From Cryomorphaceae bacterium (GTDB lineage Bacteria; Bacteroidota; Bacteroidia; Flavobacteriales; BACL11), in assembly GCA_949531795.1 (NCBI GenBank), contig CATIQX010000223.1:1-9136 (forward strand): a stretch of DNA of 9,136 nucleotides. Reading direction: 5' to 3'. Each line of letters starts with the position of its first letter. Position 1 is the first letter of the stretch. Positions 1-6,205 of this stretch are shown here, piece after piece. A model generated the notes under the pieces. It was not told the DNA's origin, did no database searches, and saw nothing but the letters and a program-made list of their open reading frames with translations. Made by a program: the position numbers and the translations under genes.

Positions 1-783
1 AGTAAGGTTGTATTCGTTTTTATTACGACCATAACCTCCTTCAGTAATATCATATTTTTCATATAATATATTAGGATTTAAGCCAGTTCCTTTTGTGCTT
101 ACATTATAGTGCCATAGCTTTTTCATTCCCTCTGGCTCTTGTTGAGGCGCATCATTAACCATCAGCTGAGCATTAATGAGTTCAATTTTATCTCCAGGAA
201 CTCCTACGCATCTTTTTACATAGTTTTCTTTCTTGTCAACTGGTCTTCCTAATGTTTCAGCAGGCCAATTGAATACTACACAATCATTTCTTTCAATTTC
301 TCCCAAACCTTTCATTCTGTGGTATGGTAATTTTACTACTTCAGAATATGATTTCCCGTTCCCTATTGGCATAGTGTGGTGTACCAAAGGAAAAGCAATA
401 GGTGTTATAGGTACTCTAGGACCATAAGCAACTTTACTTACAAATAGGAAGTCGCCAATTAGCATGGATTTTTCCATGGATGAAGTAGGAATAGTATAAG
501 CTTCAATAAGGAAAGTTCTAAGGATTGTAGCAGCAATTACGGCAAAACCAATAGCATCTATCCAACTCCTTACTTCCGATTTTTTCTTTTTAGGTTTTTT
601 TTCTTTCTTCTTCCAGAATTGCCAACTAATAGTTTCCCAAAACAAAATATCACCTACAATTAAGGGTGCGAAATAAAGCCATTCTCCCCCTATTGAGTAA
701 ACAAAAATACTCCATATAATTGTGGCTATAATAAAAAGGACAACCTTAAATGATGTGCCTAATATTTCTTTCAATTTTTTCAT
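1..783 (-). CDS. lepB: Signal peptidase I, C-terminus cut by window edge
   Basis: Signal peptidase I is the inner-membrane serine protease that removes signal peptides from exported proteins. Reading from the ATG at 783, 261 codons are present and the frame is still open at base 1, so the 3' end is missing. Three hydrophobic segments are visible (about residues 12-30, 36-52 and 74-93), with a lysine-rich loop between the second and third (KKKEKKPKKKK, 58-68). The catalytic serine is Ser102 in PTSSMEKSM, and the general-base lysine is Lys190 in YVKRCVGVPGD. The long N-terminus and the insertion between these two boxes fit the enlarged LepB of Bacteroidota; the last conserved box would lie outside the window. 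It is the last gene visible in the parA-parB-DUF5683-dapB run, 28 bases after dapB. Family assignment is firm; overall length is unknown. Confidence 0.95.
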   Translation of the reverse strand, partial: MKKLKEILGTSFKVVLFIIATIIWSIFVYSIGGEWLYFAPLIVGDILFWETISWQFWKKKEKKPKKKKSEVRSWIDAIGFAVIAATILRTFLIEAYTIPTSSMEKSMLIGDFLFVSKVAYGPRVPITPIAFPLVHHTMPIGNGKSYSEVVKLPYHRMKGLGEIERNDCVVFNWPAETLGRPVDKKENYVKRCVGVPGDKIELINAQLMVNDAPQQEPEGMKKLWHYNVSTKGTGLNPNILYEKYDITEGGYGRNKNEYNLT

Positions 784-811
784 ATCCTAAATCTAACGTT
801 TTTTTAATTTT

Positions 812-1480
812 TTATTGTGTTAATACATCTTGCATACTAAAAATTCCTTGCTTACCAATTATCCACTTTCCTGCAATAAGGGCACCAATTGCAAATCCAT
901 CACGGTTTTTAGCGGTATGTTTTATTTCTATTTCATCAACTGTACTAGTGTATTTTATGATGTGTGTACCTGGTACATCTCCAATTCTTTCGGCAGTTAT
1001 TGGTGTACTGTTTGCTAAAATATTATCCATTTGCTTGCCCAGGGTTTTAGCTGTTCCACTAGGAGAATCTAATTTTTTAGTATGATGAATTTCATTCAGG
1101 CTACTTTCGTAGTTTTGATTTTTCATCAGTTTAGCTAAAGTCTTATTGATTTCAAAAAGAATATTCATTCCTAAGCTAAAGTTAGATGAGTATAAAAACG
1201 CACCTTTTTCTGCTTTGCATAAATCCTCAATTTCAGCTAGATTTTTGAGCCAACCTGTCGTTCCTGAAACTACAGGAATACCACTATTTATTGCATGGCT
1301 AATGTTTTCAAATGCTGTGGTTGGGGTGCTAAAATCAATCGCTAAATCAGCAGTGCTTAGGTTTAGGGTGGAGGCTGGTTTTTCTGATGATGAATTGCAG
1401 ACAATAGTATGGCCTTTTTGAATCGCTAATTCGCTAATTCTCTTGCCCATTCTTCCATTTCCTAGTATTGCAATCTTCAT
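812..1480 (-). CDS. dapB: 4-hydroxy-tetrahydrodipicolinate reductase
   Basis: DapB reduces 4-hydroxy-tetrahydrodipicolinate to tetrahydrodipicolinate with NAD(P)H in the cytoplasm, a step towards diaminopimelate (peptidoglycan) and lysine. The 222-residue protein starts with a Rossmann nucleotide-binding motif (GNGRMG, 7-12). It has the conserved GTTG near the nicotinamide site (73-76), SNFSLGMN (99-106), and the active-site block HHTKKLDSPSGTA (132-144), in which His132, His133 and Lys136 correspond to His159, His160 and Lys163 of the E. coli enzyme. It is about 50 residues shorter than the E. coli protein, but no core motif is missing; short DapB proteins are usual in Bacteroidota. It starts at an ATG 9 bases after the DUF5683 stop and is followed closely by lepB, suggesting cotranscription. 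Confidence 0.96.
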   Translation of the reverse strand: MKIAILGNGRMGKRISELAIQKGHTIVCNSSSEKPASTLNLSTADLAIDFSTPTTAFENISHAINSGIPVVSGTTGWLKNLAEIEDLCKAEKGAFLYSSNFSLGMNILFEINKTLAKLMKNQNYESSLNEIHHTKKLDSPSGTAKTLGKQMDNILANSTPITAERIGDVPGTHIIKYTSTVDEIEIKHTAKNRDGFAIGALIAGKWIIGKQGIFSMQDVLTQ

Positions 1481-1489
1481 GGGGCAAAG

Positions 1490-1993
1490 TTATAATTTAA
1501 TTGATAAGGATAAACCATTTACATTTTCTTTTACCATATAGATGGGTTGGAAGTGCAAGGAAATATCATCAGTCACATCATAGTCAAATAAATGAGCACT
1601 CACTGAGGCATCAACAATATTCAATATATAAGTAAGAGAAAACAGCAAGGCAGAAACTTCACGGTTTCTTCTGTAAAACTCTGTTAAAGTAATAAGGTCA
1701 GTATCACTGTAATCTAAATTATCAGCATTGTTGCCGTCAATTCTATTCAGGTAAGTGCCTTTGTACAAGTCATACAAATCATGGTTTTCCTTAAAATAAT
1801 AAGCGGAGGTAATAAGCCCGGCATAGATGATGGGTACTTTCCAATACTTTTTGGTGTAAACTTGTCCAGCTCCAGGTAAAATTGCGGAATAAATACATGC
1901 TCGTTTAGGGATTTTAACAATGGATTCTTGAGCTTCACAAATTGCTGAAAACGTTAAAGATAGAGCAATAAATATATATTTTATTATAAACAA
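1490..1993 (-). CDS. DUF5683 family exported protein, TTG start
   Basis: This 167-residue protein is recognised as a DUF5683 member from family pattern; its function is unknown. Residues 1-21 look like a signal peptide (hydrophobic 4-17, probable cleavage after CEA at 19-21). A conserved-looking segment follows, SAILPGAGQVYTKKYWKVP (36-54), leading into a hydrophobic stretch (54-67). A second hydrophobic stretch (about 113-128) runs into NIVDASVSAHLFDYDV (125-140). The start is TTG at 1993-1991: an in-frame stop lies only 13 bases upstream, at 2008-2006, no ATG lies between, and any later start would destroy the signal peptide. One base separates it from the parB stop, so its translation may depend on parB. 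It probably sits in or on the cell envelope (inference). A role in segregation or envelope work is suggested only by its neighbours. Confidence 0.82.
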   Translation of the reverse strand: MFIIKYIFIALSLTFSAICEAQESIVKIPKRACIYSAILPGAGQVYTKKYWKVPIIYAGLITSAYYFKENHDLYDLYKGTYLNRIDGNNADNLDYSDTDLITLTEFYRRNREVSALLFSLTYILNIVDASVSAHLFDYDVTDDISLHFQPIYMVKENVNGLSLSIKL

Positions 1994-1994
1994 T

Positions 1995-2900
1995 TTATTT
2001 GTTGATTATATCAAAAATTTTAGCTAAATCTTCATCATTATTAAAAGGAATGATTAGTTTTCCTTTTCCTTTTTTATTTCTTTTTATTTCTATTTCCTTT
2101 TCCAAATTACGTGACAAGTCATGCGCCATTTTTTGGTACTGAAAAGGAAGGGGTTGAGGTGCGTTTGGAACTTTATTTTTAGAAATGCGTCTATAGTCAC
2201 TGTCTACAAAATCTTTTACTAATTGTTCCACATCACGAACGGAATAACCATTTGCCACTGTATCATGAAATATGTTAATCTGACTCACTATGTTTTTTAC
2301 TGTAATCAAGGCTCTTGCATGACCGGTACTAATTTTGCCATCACTCAATCCTTTTTGTATTTCAGAAGGGAGTTTTAAAAGGCGTAAAAAGTTGGTTACG
2401 GTTGTTCTGTTTTTACCTACTCTTTCGCTACACTGTTCTTGAGTAAGTTTCACCTCTTCAATAAGCCTTTGATAGCTTAGTGCAATTTCAATTGGGTTAA
2501 GGTTTTCTCTTTGGATATTTTCGACTAGAGCCATTTCTAGCATTTCTTGGTCGTTAGCAATACGAACGAAAGAAGGTATTTTATCTAATCCGGCTATTTT
2601 TGAAGCTCTGAATCTTCTTTCTCCCGAAATAAGTTGGTATTTATTTTCCTTTAGTTTACGAACTGTTATGGGTTGTATAATACCTAATTGCTCAATAGAT
2701 AAAGCCAGTTCATGTAGTTTTTCTTGATTAAATTCTGTTCTTGGCTGAAAAGGATTTGTTTCTATCTGAGTAAGTAAAATATAATGTGTTTTACCTTCTG
2801 AAGGTATGTTTTTTTGTTTTTCTTCATCTGTTGTTTCAATGCTAGTGTTTCCTAAAATGGCTGATAAACCTCTTCCCAATGATCCTCTTTTTTTTGTCAT
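1995..2900 (-). CDS. parB: Chromosome partitioning protein ParB (Spo0J)
   Basis: ParB binds centromere-like parS sites, spreads as a CTP-dependent clamp and works with the ParA ATPase to move replicated origins apart. The 301-residue protein shows the usual layout: an N-terminal ParA-interacting stretch (RGSLGRGLSAIL, 5-16), the start of the ParB/Srx domain (NPFQPR, 49-54), the CTP-binding motif GERRFRA (93-99), and box ENIQREN (127-133). A helix-turn-helix lies around 150-177 (LTQEQCSERVGKNRTTV), followed by STGHARAL (191-198). The C-terminal dimerisation region (about 255-301) is basic in its middle (KRNKKGKGK). The ATG at 2900 is one base after the parA stop, giving a coupled parA-parB pair. 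No parS-like inverted repeat was recognised by eye in the window. Confidence 0.96.
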   Translation of the reverse strand: MTKKRGSLGRGLSAILGNTSIETTDEEKQKNIPSEGKTHYILLTQIETNPFQPRTEFNQEKLHELALSIEQLGIIQPITVRKLKENKYQLISGERRFRASKIAGLDKIPSFVRIANDQEMLEMALVENIQRENLNPIEIALSYQRLIEEVKLTQEQCSERVGKNRTTVTNFLRLLKLPSEIQKGLSDGKISTGHARALITVKNIVSQINIFHDTVANGYSVRDVEQLVKDFVDSDYRRISKNKVPNAPQPLPFQYQKMAHDLSRNLEKEIEIKRNKKGKGKLIIPFNNDEDLAKIFDIINK

Positions 2901-2901
2901 C

Positions 2902-3687
2902 TTATTCTGTTTCTACACTTACTGTTTCTAATTTTTTTAACAATTCGTTTGCTAGGTTTAAATAGTTAATGGCTCCCTTACTTGAAGCGTCATGTATAAC
3001 TATGGTTTCTCCATAGGATGGAGATTCGCCAAGGCGAACATTCCTGTGAATTATAGTCTTGAATACCATTTCTTGAAAATGTGTTTTTACTTCTTCCACC
3101 ACTTGGTTCGAAAGGCGTAAACGTGTATCGTACATAGTAAGTAGTAAACCTTCAATGATTAAGTTATTATTTAGCCTTTGTTGTATAATTTTTATTGTAT
3201 TGAGTAATTTACCCAAACCTTCTAAAGCAAAATATTCGCATTGTATAGGAATAATTACAGAGTCAGATGCTGCAAGTGCATTCAGAGTAAGTAAACCTAA
3301 TGAAGGGGCGCAATCAATAATAATATAATCGTATTCATCACGTATAGGAGCTAATACTTTTTTTAATCGATATTCTCTTTCTTCCAGGTTAACTAAATCT
3401 AGCTCAGCACCAACTAAATCAATATTAGCAGGTAGTAAGTCCAGATTAGGACTTTTAGTCTCTACTACAGATTCTTTTGCGGTAGTTTTGCCTGTTAAGC
3501 ATTCATATATTCCTTTTTCTATTTCTTTGCTATTGTATCCTACTCCCGAGCTAGCATTAGCTTGAGGATCAGCATCAACTAAAAGTACTTTTTTTTCTAG
3601 TACTCCTAAGCATCCTGCTAAATTCATGGCAGTAGTTGTTTTTCCAACTCCGCCTTTCTGGTTTGCGATTGCAATTATTCTTCCCAT
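2902..3687 (-). CDS. parA: Chromosome partitioning ATPase ParA (Soj)
   Basis: ParA is the Walker-type ATPase that binds DNA non-specifically as an ATP dimer and is stimulated by ParB to drive origin segregation. The 261-residue protein has the deviant Walker A motif KGGVGKTT (11-18, with signature Lys11 and Lys16), the A' motif VDADPQ (37-42), and Walker B IIIDCAPS (122-129). A later YDTRLRLSNQVV block carries arginines of the type that bind DNA in the Soj family. Its length matches small chromosomal ParA proteins without an N-terminal DNA-binding extension, which argues against a plasmid type Ia system. It is the first gene of the run towards lepB. A 166-base intergenic region lies upstream, containing the terminator of the previous gene and a near-palindrome 12-27 bases before the ATG. 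Confidence 0.96.
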   Translation of the reverse strand: MGRIIAIANQKGGVGKTTTAMNLAGCLGVLEKKVLLVDADPQANASSGVGYNSKEIEKGIYECLTGKTTAKESVVETKSPNLDLLPANIDLVGAELDLVNLEEREYRLKKVLAPIRDEYDYIIIDCAPSLGLLTLNALAASDSVIIPIQCEYFALEGLGKLLNTIKIIQQRLNNNLIIEGLLLTMYDTRLRLSNQVVEEVKTHFQEMVFKTIIHRNVRLGESPSYGETIVIHDASSKGAINYLNLANELLKKLETVSVETE

Positions 3688-3698
3688 TAGTAGTTTTA

Positions 3699-3714
3699 TT
3701 TATACGGGTATAAA
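3699..3714 (-). promoter_or_regulatory. Near-palindrome before parA, possible operator or promoter element
   Basis: The plus strand reads TTTATACGGGTATAAA: two 7-base arms that pair perfectly around a GG centre. It lies 12 bases upstream of the parA ATG. On the minus strand its upstream end overlaps TACTTTTA (3718-3711), a one-mismatch version of the TAnnTTTG -7 box; no good -33 TTG was seen at the expected distance. A dyad overlapping a promoter and followed by a short leader is the usual arrangement of a repressor site, but its role here is inference. It does not resemble the GTTTCACGTGAAAC-type parS consensus. Confidence 0.35.
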
Positions 3715-3800
3715 AGTAGGATACTAGTGTTTAATAATCATCTTGTTTTTCGCTCTAATTATCAACAAAATAGGGGAGTTGTTAAGAAAAAAAGTAGATA

Positions 3801-3834
3801 TTAAAAACCCCCAATAAAATAAATTTTGGGGTTT
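3801..3834 (-). terminator. Rho-independent terminator after the PUR-domain gene
   Basis: Read on the minus strand, AAACCCC (3834-3828) pairs with GGGGTTT (3811-3805), with one extra G at the base of the loop and a loop of about 16 AT-rich bases. A run of five T (3807-3803) follows the GC part of the stem. It begins 20 bases after the stop codon of the PUR-domain gene and would separate that gene from parA. The other strand has a weaker T tract and no gene arriving from that side. Confidence 0.7.
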
Positions 3835-3853
3835 CATTTGTTTTGGTTTTATC

Positions 3854-4279
3854 TTACTCCTTTCCTAAATCATCAAAATTTACTTCAGTAAAATCTGATG
3901 ATTTTTCTTTTTTTATTTCAGTATTAAATTTAGGTTCTTTTTTGCTCTCTACATTTTCTTTTTTGCTCTCTGCTATATTTTCAGAAATTTGATTTTTTTG
4001 AATTAGTGAGTTTGTTATTATTTCTTCTCCTTTTTCTTTGATTATGTATTCGCTTACTTCATCTAAAGCTTCTTTAAATTTCGCAAAATCTTCCTTGTAT
4101 AAATAGATTTTATGTTTCTTATAAAAAGGGGTTCCATCCTCATTGAAATCACGCTTACTTTCAGTAATAGTCATGTAATAGTCTTCTGCTCTAGTAGATC
4201 TTACATCAAAAAAATAAGTTCTTCTTCCTGCTCGAACTGATTTTGAAAAAATTTCTTCTATATCTCTGTTTTCAGCCAT
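3854..4279 (-). CDS. PUR-domain (DUF3276) nucleic-acid-binding protein
   Basis: This is a small protein of the bacterial PUR-alpha-like family (DUF3276), known from Bacteroidota and spirochaetes; members are expected to bind single-stranded DNA or RNA, but the cellular role is not established. From the ATG at 4279 it has 141 residues. The PUR repeat covers about 8-80: IFSKSVRAGRRTYFFDVRST (10-29), YYMTITESKR (34-43), an IYLYKEDF strand-to-helix segment (58-65) and a helix to about 80. The tail (about 84-141) is polar, rich in Lys, Glu and Ser, with a short internal repeat (ESKKENVESKKE, 104-115), and ends in an acidic FDDL motif (135-138). A longer reading from TTG at 4300 would add 7 residues, but that TTG lies inside a perfect -7 promoter box and the protein pattern fits the ATG. 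It follows the ABC transporter gene by 47 bases and has its own terminator. Confidence 0.88.
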   Translation of the reverse strand: MAENRDIEEIFSKSVRAGRRTYFFDVRSTRAEDYYMTITESKRDFNEDGTPFYKKHKIYLYKEDFAKFKEALDEVSEYIIKEKGEEIITNSLIQKNQISENIAESKKENVESKKEPKFNTEIKKEKSSDFTEVNFDDLGKE

Positions 4280-4297
4280 CTGTAATTTTTTAAAAGC

Positions 4298-4305
4298 CAA
4301 ATATA
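4298..4305 (-). promoter_or_regulatory. Putative -7 box (TAnnTTTG) for the PUR-domain gene
   Basis: The minus strand reads TATATTTG, an exact match to the TAnnTTTG box recognised by the Bacteroidota primary sigma factor, 18 bases upstream of the preferred ATG. No clear -33 TTG was found at about 19-21 bases upstream. If active, transcription would start downstream of the alternative TTG start, leaving that codon outside the message. Such short AT-rich matches are common in this DNA, so support is moderate. Confidence 0.4.
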
Positions 4306-4320
4306 TTAAAATATATTAAA
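4301..4320. repeat. Two perfect copies of a 10-base AT-only unit
   Basis: ATATATTAAA occurs twice in a row in the 47-base gap between the ABC transporter and PUR-domain genes. It overlaps the upstream part of the putative PUR promoter. It may be a spacer duplication or part of an AT-rich upstream element; nothing more can be said from the sequence. Confidence 0.6.
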
Positions 4321-4326
4321 TAGTAA

Positions 4327-6072
4327 TTACGAATCTTTATTTGTCTGTATTTGATGCATCTCGAAATAAAACCCTTTTTTAGTAAGTAATTCGTTGTGCG
4401 ATCCGGTTTCTATTATCTCTCCATCATCAAGTACTATAATTTTATCAGCATTTTTTAAAGTTGATATTCTGTGGGAAATAATAATACTGCTTTTTGAATT
4501 GCTTTCTAATTTCAATTGGTTTAAAATTCTCTTTTCCTTTGTGGCATCAATTGCCGAAAGGCAGTCATCAAAAATGTAAAGTGTAGGATTTTTGTAAAAT
4601 GTTCTGGCAATTGCAAGCCTTTGTCTTTGTCCTCCAGAAAGCTGTACTCCTCTTTCTCCGATTATTGTATCCAGACCATATTTAAAATTATTTATTTCAT
4701 CTAAAATATCTGCTTTTTTAGCGGATTCAATTATTTTTTGTTCGTCAATAGTATCGCTTGAAAACGCAATATTTTCTCTTATTGTTCCCGAGAATAAATA
4801 ACCATCTTGCGGGATATATCCTATGGCAGTTCTTAAACTATTTAGGTTTAAATTTTTAATATTAGTAATCCCAAAGCTAATGCTGCCAGTTGAGGTGTCA
4901 TATAATCGGCAAACTAGATTAGCAATAGTTGATTTTCCGCTTCCTGTTTTGCCGAAAACACCAAGTGTTTGCCCATCTTTTAGTGTAAAGTTCAGGTTTT
5001 TTAGGGCTTGAATATTAGTATCTGCATAGATTAAATTTACATTACTAAATACAATATCTCCCTTAATGGGCGTATGTTTTGTCTTGTTATTCTCAATATC
5101 TGAAGTAAGTATTAGAAAGTCATTTATTCTTTCTTGTGAAGCTGCTGATCTTTGTACTAATGATGTAATCCAGCCAATTGATGCTACAGGCCAAGCTAAC
5201 ATGTTTACATAAATTATAAACTCAGCAATATTTCCTGTGCTAATATTGCCTTTAAAGCTTTCTAGCCCTCCAATATAAACCGTTAGTACGCTACTTACTC
5301 CTATCATTGAAATTATCAAAGGAAAAAATAATGCTTCAATTTTTACAAGTTCTAATTGTCGCTTGGTGTAGCTTTTGCAGCTATTCATAAATAGCTCTAA
5401 TGCATTACTTTCATTACTAAACGATTTAATGATTTTGATTCCTGAAAAAGTTTCTTGTGCAACATTAGTGATATCTGAGAGCTGTGCTTGCACTTTCTCA
5501 CTTCTTTTATTCATAGTACTGCTTACAAAATAAACTGAAATAGCAAGTATCGGTAAAGGAAGAATTACATAAAATGTCAAAGTAGTACTTATGCTTAGCA
5601 TTTTGCTAATAACTAGTAAAAACAAGATAGATATGTTGATAGCATACATAAGAGCAGGACCTAAGTACATGCGCACTCTACTTACATCTTCCGATATTCT
5701 GTTCATCAGATCACCTGTTTTATTTTTTTTATAAAAAGAGATGCTTAACGCTTGATATTGTTGATAGATTTCATTTTTTAAATCATATTCTATTTTCCTT
5801 GATATCACAATAATGGTCTGTCGCATACAATACATGAAAATTCCTTTGAGTATGGCGAACAAAACAATTAAGCTACCATATTTAATAAGTATGTCACTGG
5901 TGCTAGAAGTGTTTTCATTGTTCATGCTGAGAATTACAGCATCAAAGGCTTTTCTTACAAATTCAGCAGGGTATAATGCAAACAAGTTGGCTATGATAAT
6001 AAAAACTGTACCTATTGCTAGTAACGTTCGGTATTTCCAAAAGAATTTATTGAGGTAAAATAAGTGTTTCAT
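4327..6072 (-). CDS. ABC exporter, fused permease and ATPase
   Basis: This is a 581-residue half-transporter of the MsbA/MdlA-like exporter class: an N-terminal six-helix membrane domain (hydrophobic segments at about 18-36, 65-85, 138-156, 163-184, 248-270 and 282-303) followed by a nucleotide-binding domain (about 338-575). Motifs in order are Walker A GKTGSGKS (374-381), Q-loop Gln422 in YIPQDGYLF, signature LSGGQ (478-482), Walker B LYIFDD (498-503) and the switch His534 in IISHRIS. It would work as a dimer in the inner membrane and export an unknown, probably hydrophobic, substrate. Position 503, the catalytic glutamate in canonical NBDs, is Asp, as in degenerate partners of some heterodimeric exporters; no partner gene is adjacent. 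It starts at an ATG divergent from the dehydrogenase gene, with a TAnnTTTG box 29 bases upstream. Family is sure; substrate is not. Confidence 0.93.
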   Translation of the reverse strand: MKHLFYLNKFFWKYRTLLAIGTVFIIIANLFALYPAEFVRKAFDAVILSMNNENTSSTSDILIKYGSLIVLFAILKGIFMYCMRQTIIVISRKIEYDLKNEIYQQYQALSISFYKKNKTGDLMNRISEDVSRVRMYLGPALMYAINISILFLLVISKMLSISTTLTFYVILPLPILAISVYFVSSTMNKRSEKVQAQLSDITNVAQETFSGIKIIKSFSNESNALELFMNSCKSYTKRQLELVKIEALFFPLIISMIGVSSVLTVYIGGLESFKGNISTGNIAEFIIYVNMLAWPVASIGWITSLVQRSAASQERINDFLILTSDIENNKTKHTPIKGDIVFSNVNLIYADTNIQALKNLNFTLKDGQTLGVFGKTGSGKSTIANLVCRLYDTSTGSISFGITNIKNLNLNSLRTAIGYIPQDGYLFSGTIRENIAFSSDTIDEQKIIESAKKADILDEINNFKYGLDTIIGERGVQLSGGQRQRLAIARTFYKNPTLYIFDDCLSAIDATKEKRILNQLKLESNSKSSIIISHRISTLKNADKIIVLDDGEIIETGSHNELLTKKGFYFEMHQIQTNKDS

Positions 6073-6101
6073 TAATTGTTGAGTTGCTTTATTTAAAAAG
6101 C

Positions 6102-6109
6102 CAAAAATA
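6102..6109 (-). promoter_or_regulatory. Putative -7 box (TAnnTTTG) for the ABC transporter gene
   Basis: The minus strand reads TATTTTTG, an exact TAnnTTTG match, 29 bases before the ABC transporter ATG inside the 133-base divergent intergenic region (6073-6205). The -33 position lacks an obvious TTG. Location in the only upstream non-coding space makes it a reasonable candidate. Confidence 0.4.
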
Positions 6110-6172
6110 ATAAGTAAATTCGCGTCCGATTTAAAAATTAGGAGAAATTAATTCTTAAAGTAGATTTATCTG

Positions 6173-6192
6173 ATTAAATAATGTAATTTAAT
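6173..6192. repeat. AT-only inverted repeat before the dehydrogenase gene
   Basis: ATTAAAT and ATTTAAT, separated by six bases, form a perfect 7-base inverted repeat ending 13 bases before the dehydrogenase ATG. Just upstream, TAGATTTA (6161-6168) is a one-mismatch -7 box on the plus strand. The dyad could be a regulator site over the transcript start, but AT-only repeats arise readily by chance here. Confidence 0.3.
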
Positions 6193-6205
6193 TCAAGAGA
6201 AAGAA

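Noticed and set aside
233..427. 64-codon plus-strand frame
   Set aside because: It lies wholly antisense to lepB, whose catalytic motifs are intact, and its product has no recognisable pattern.
750..1085. 111-codon plus-strand frame with a hydrophobic product
   Set aside because: It covers the dapB end and lepB start on the opposite strand. Hydrophobicity is expected from reversed AT-rich coding DNA, and no family pattern is seen.
1146..1421. 91-codon plus-strand frame
   Set aside because: Antisense shadow of the dapB coding region.
1747..1938. 63-codon minus-strand frame overlapping the DUF5683 gene
   Set aside because: Same strand but another frame. The DUF5683 frame has the signal peptide and family motifs; this one has none.
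2108..2116. ACGTG core within parB, considered as a parS half
   Set aside because: Only the central ACGTG matches; the flanking bases do not form the GTTTCAC/GTGAAAC inverted repeat.
3688..3853. Possible small RNA or hidden gene between parA and the PUR-domain gene
   Set aside because: The terminator hairpin and the parA-proximal dyad account for the visible structure; no reading frame or extended fold was recognised in the rest.
5813..6058. 81-codon plus-strand frame opposite the ABC transporter start
   Set aside because: Shadow of the first membrane helices of the transporter; no separate signal.
6139..6145. AGGAG-like sequence upstream of the dehydrogenase gene, considered as a ribosome binding site
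   Set aside because: It is about 60 bases from the ATG at 6206, and no frame of useful length starts behind it.
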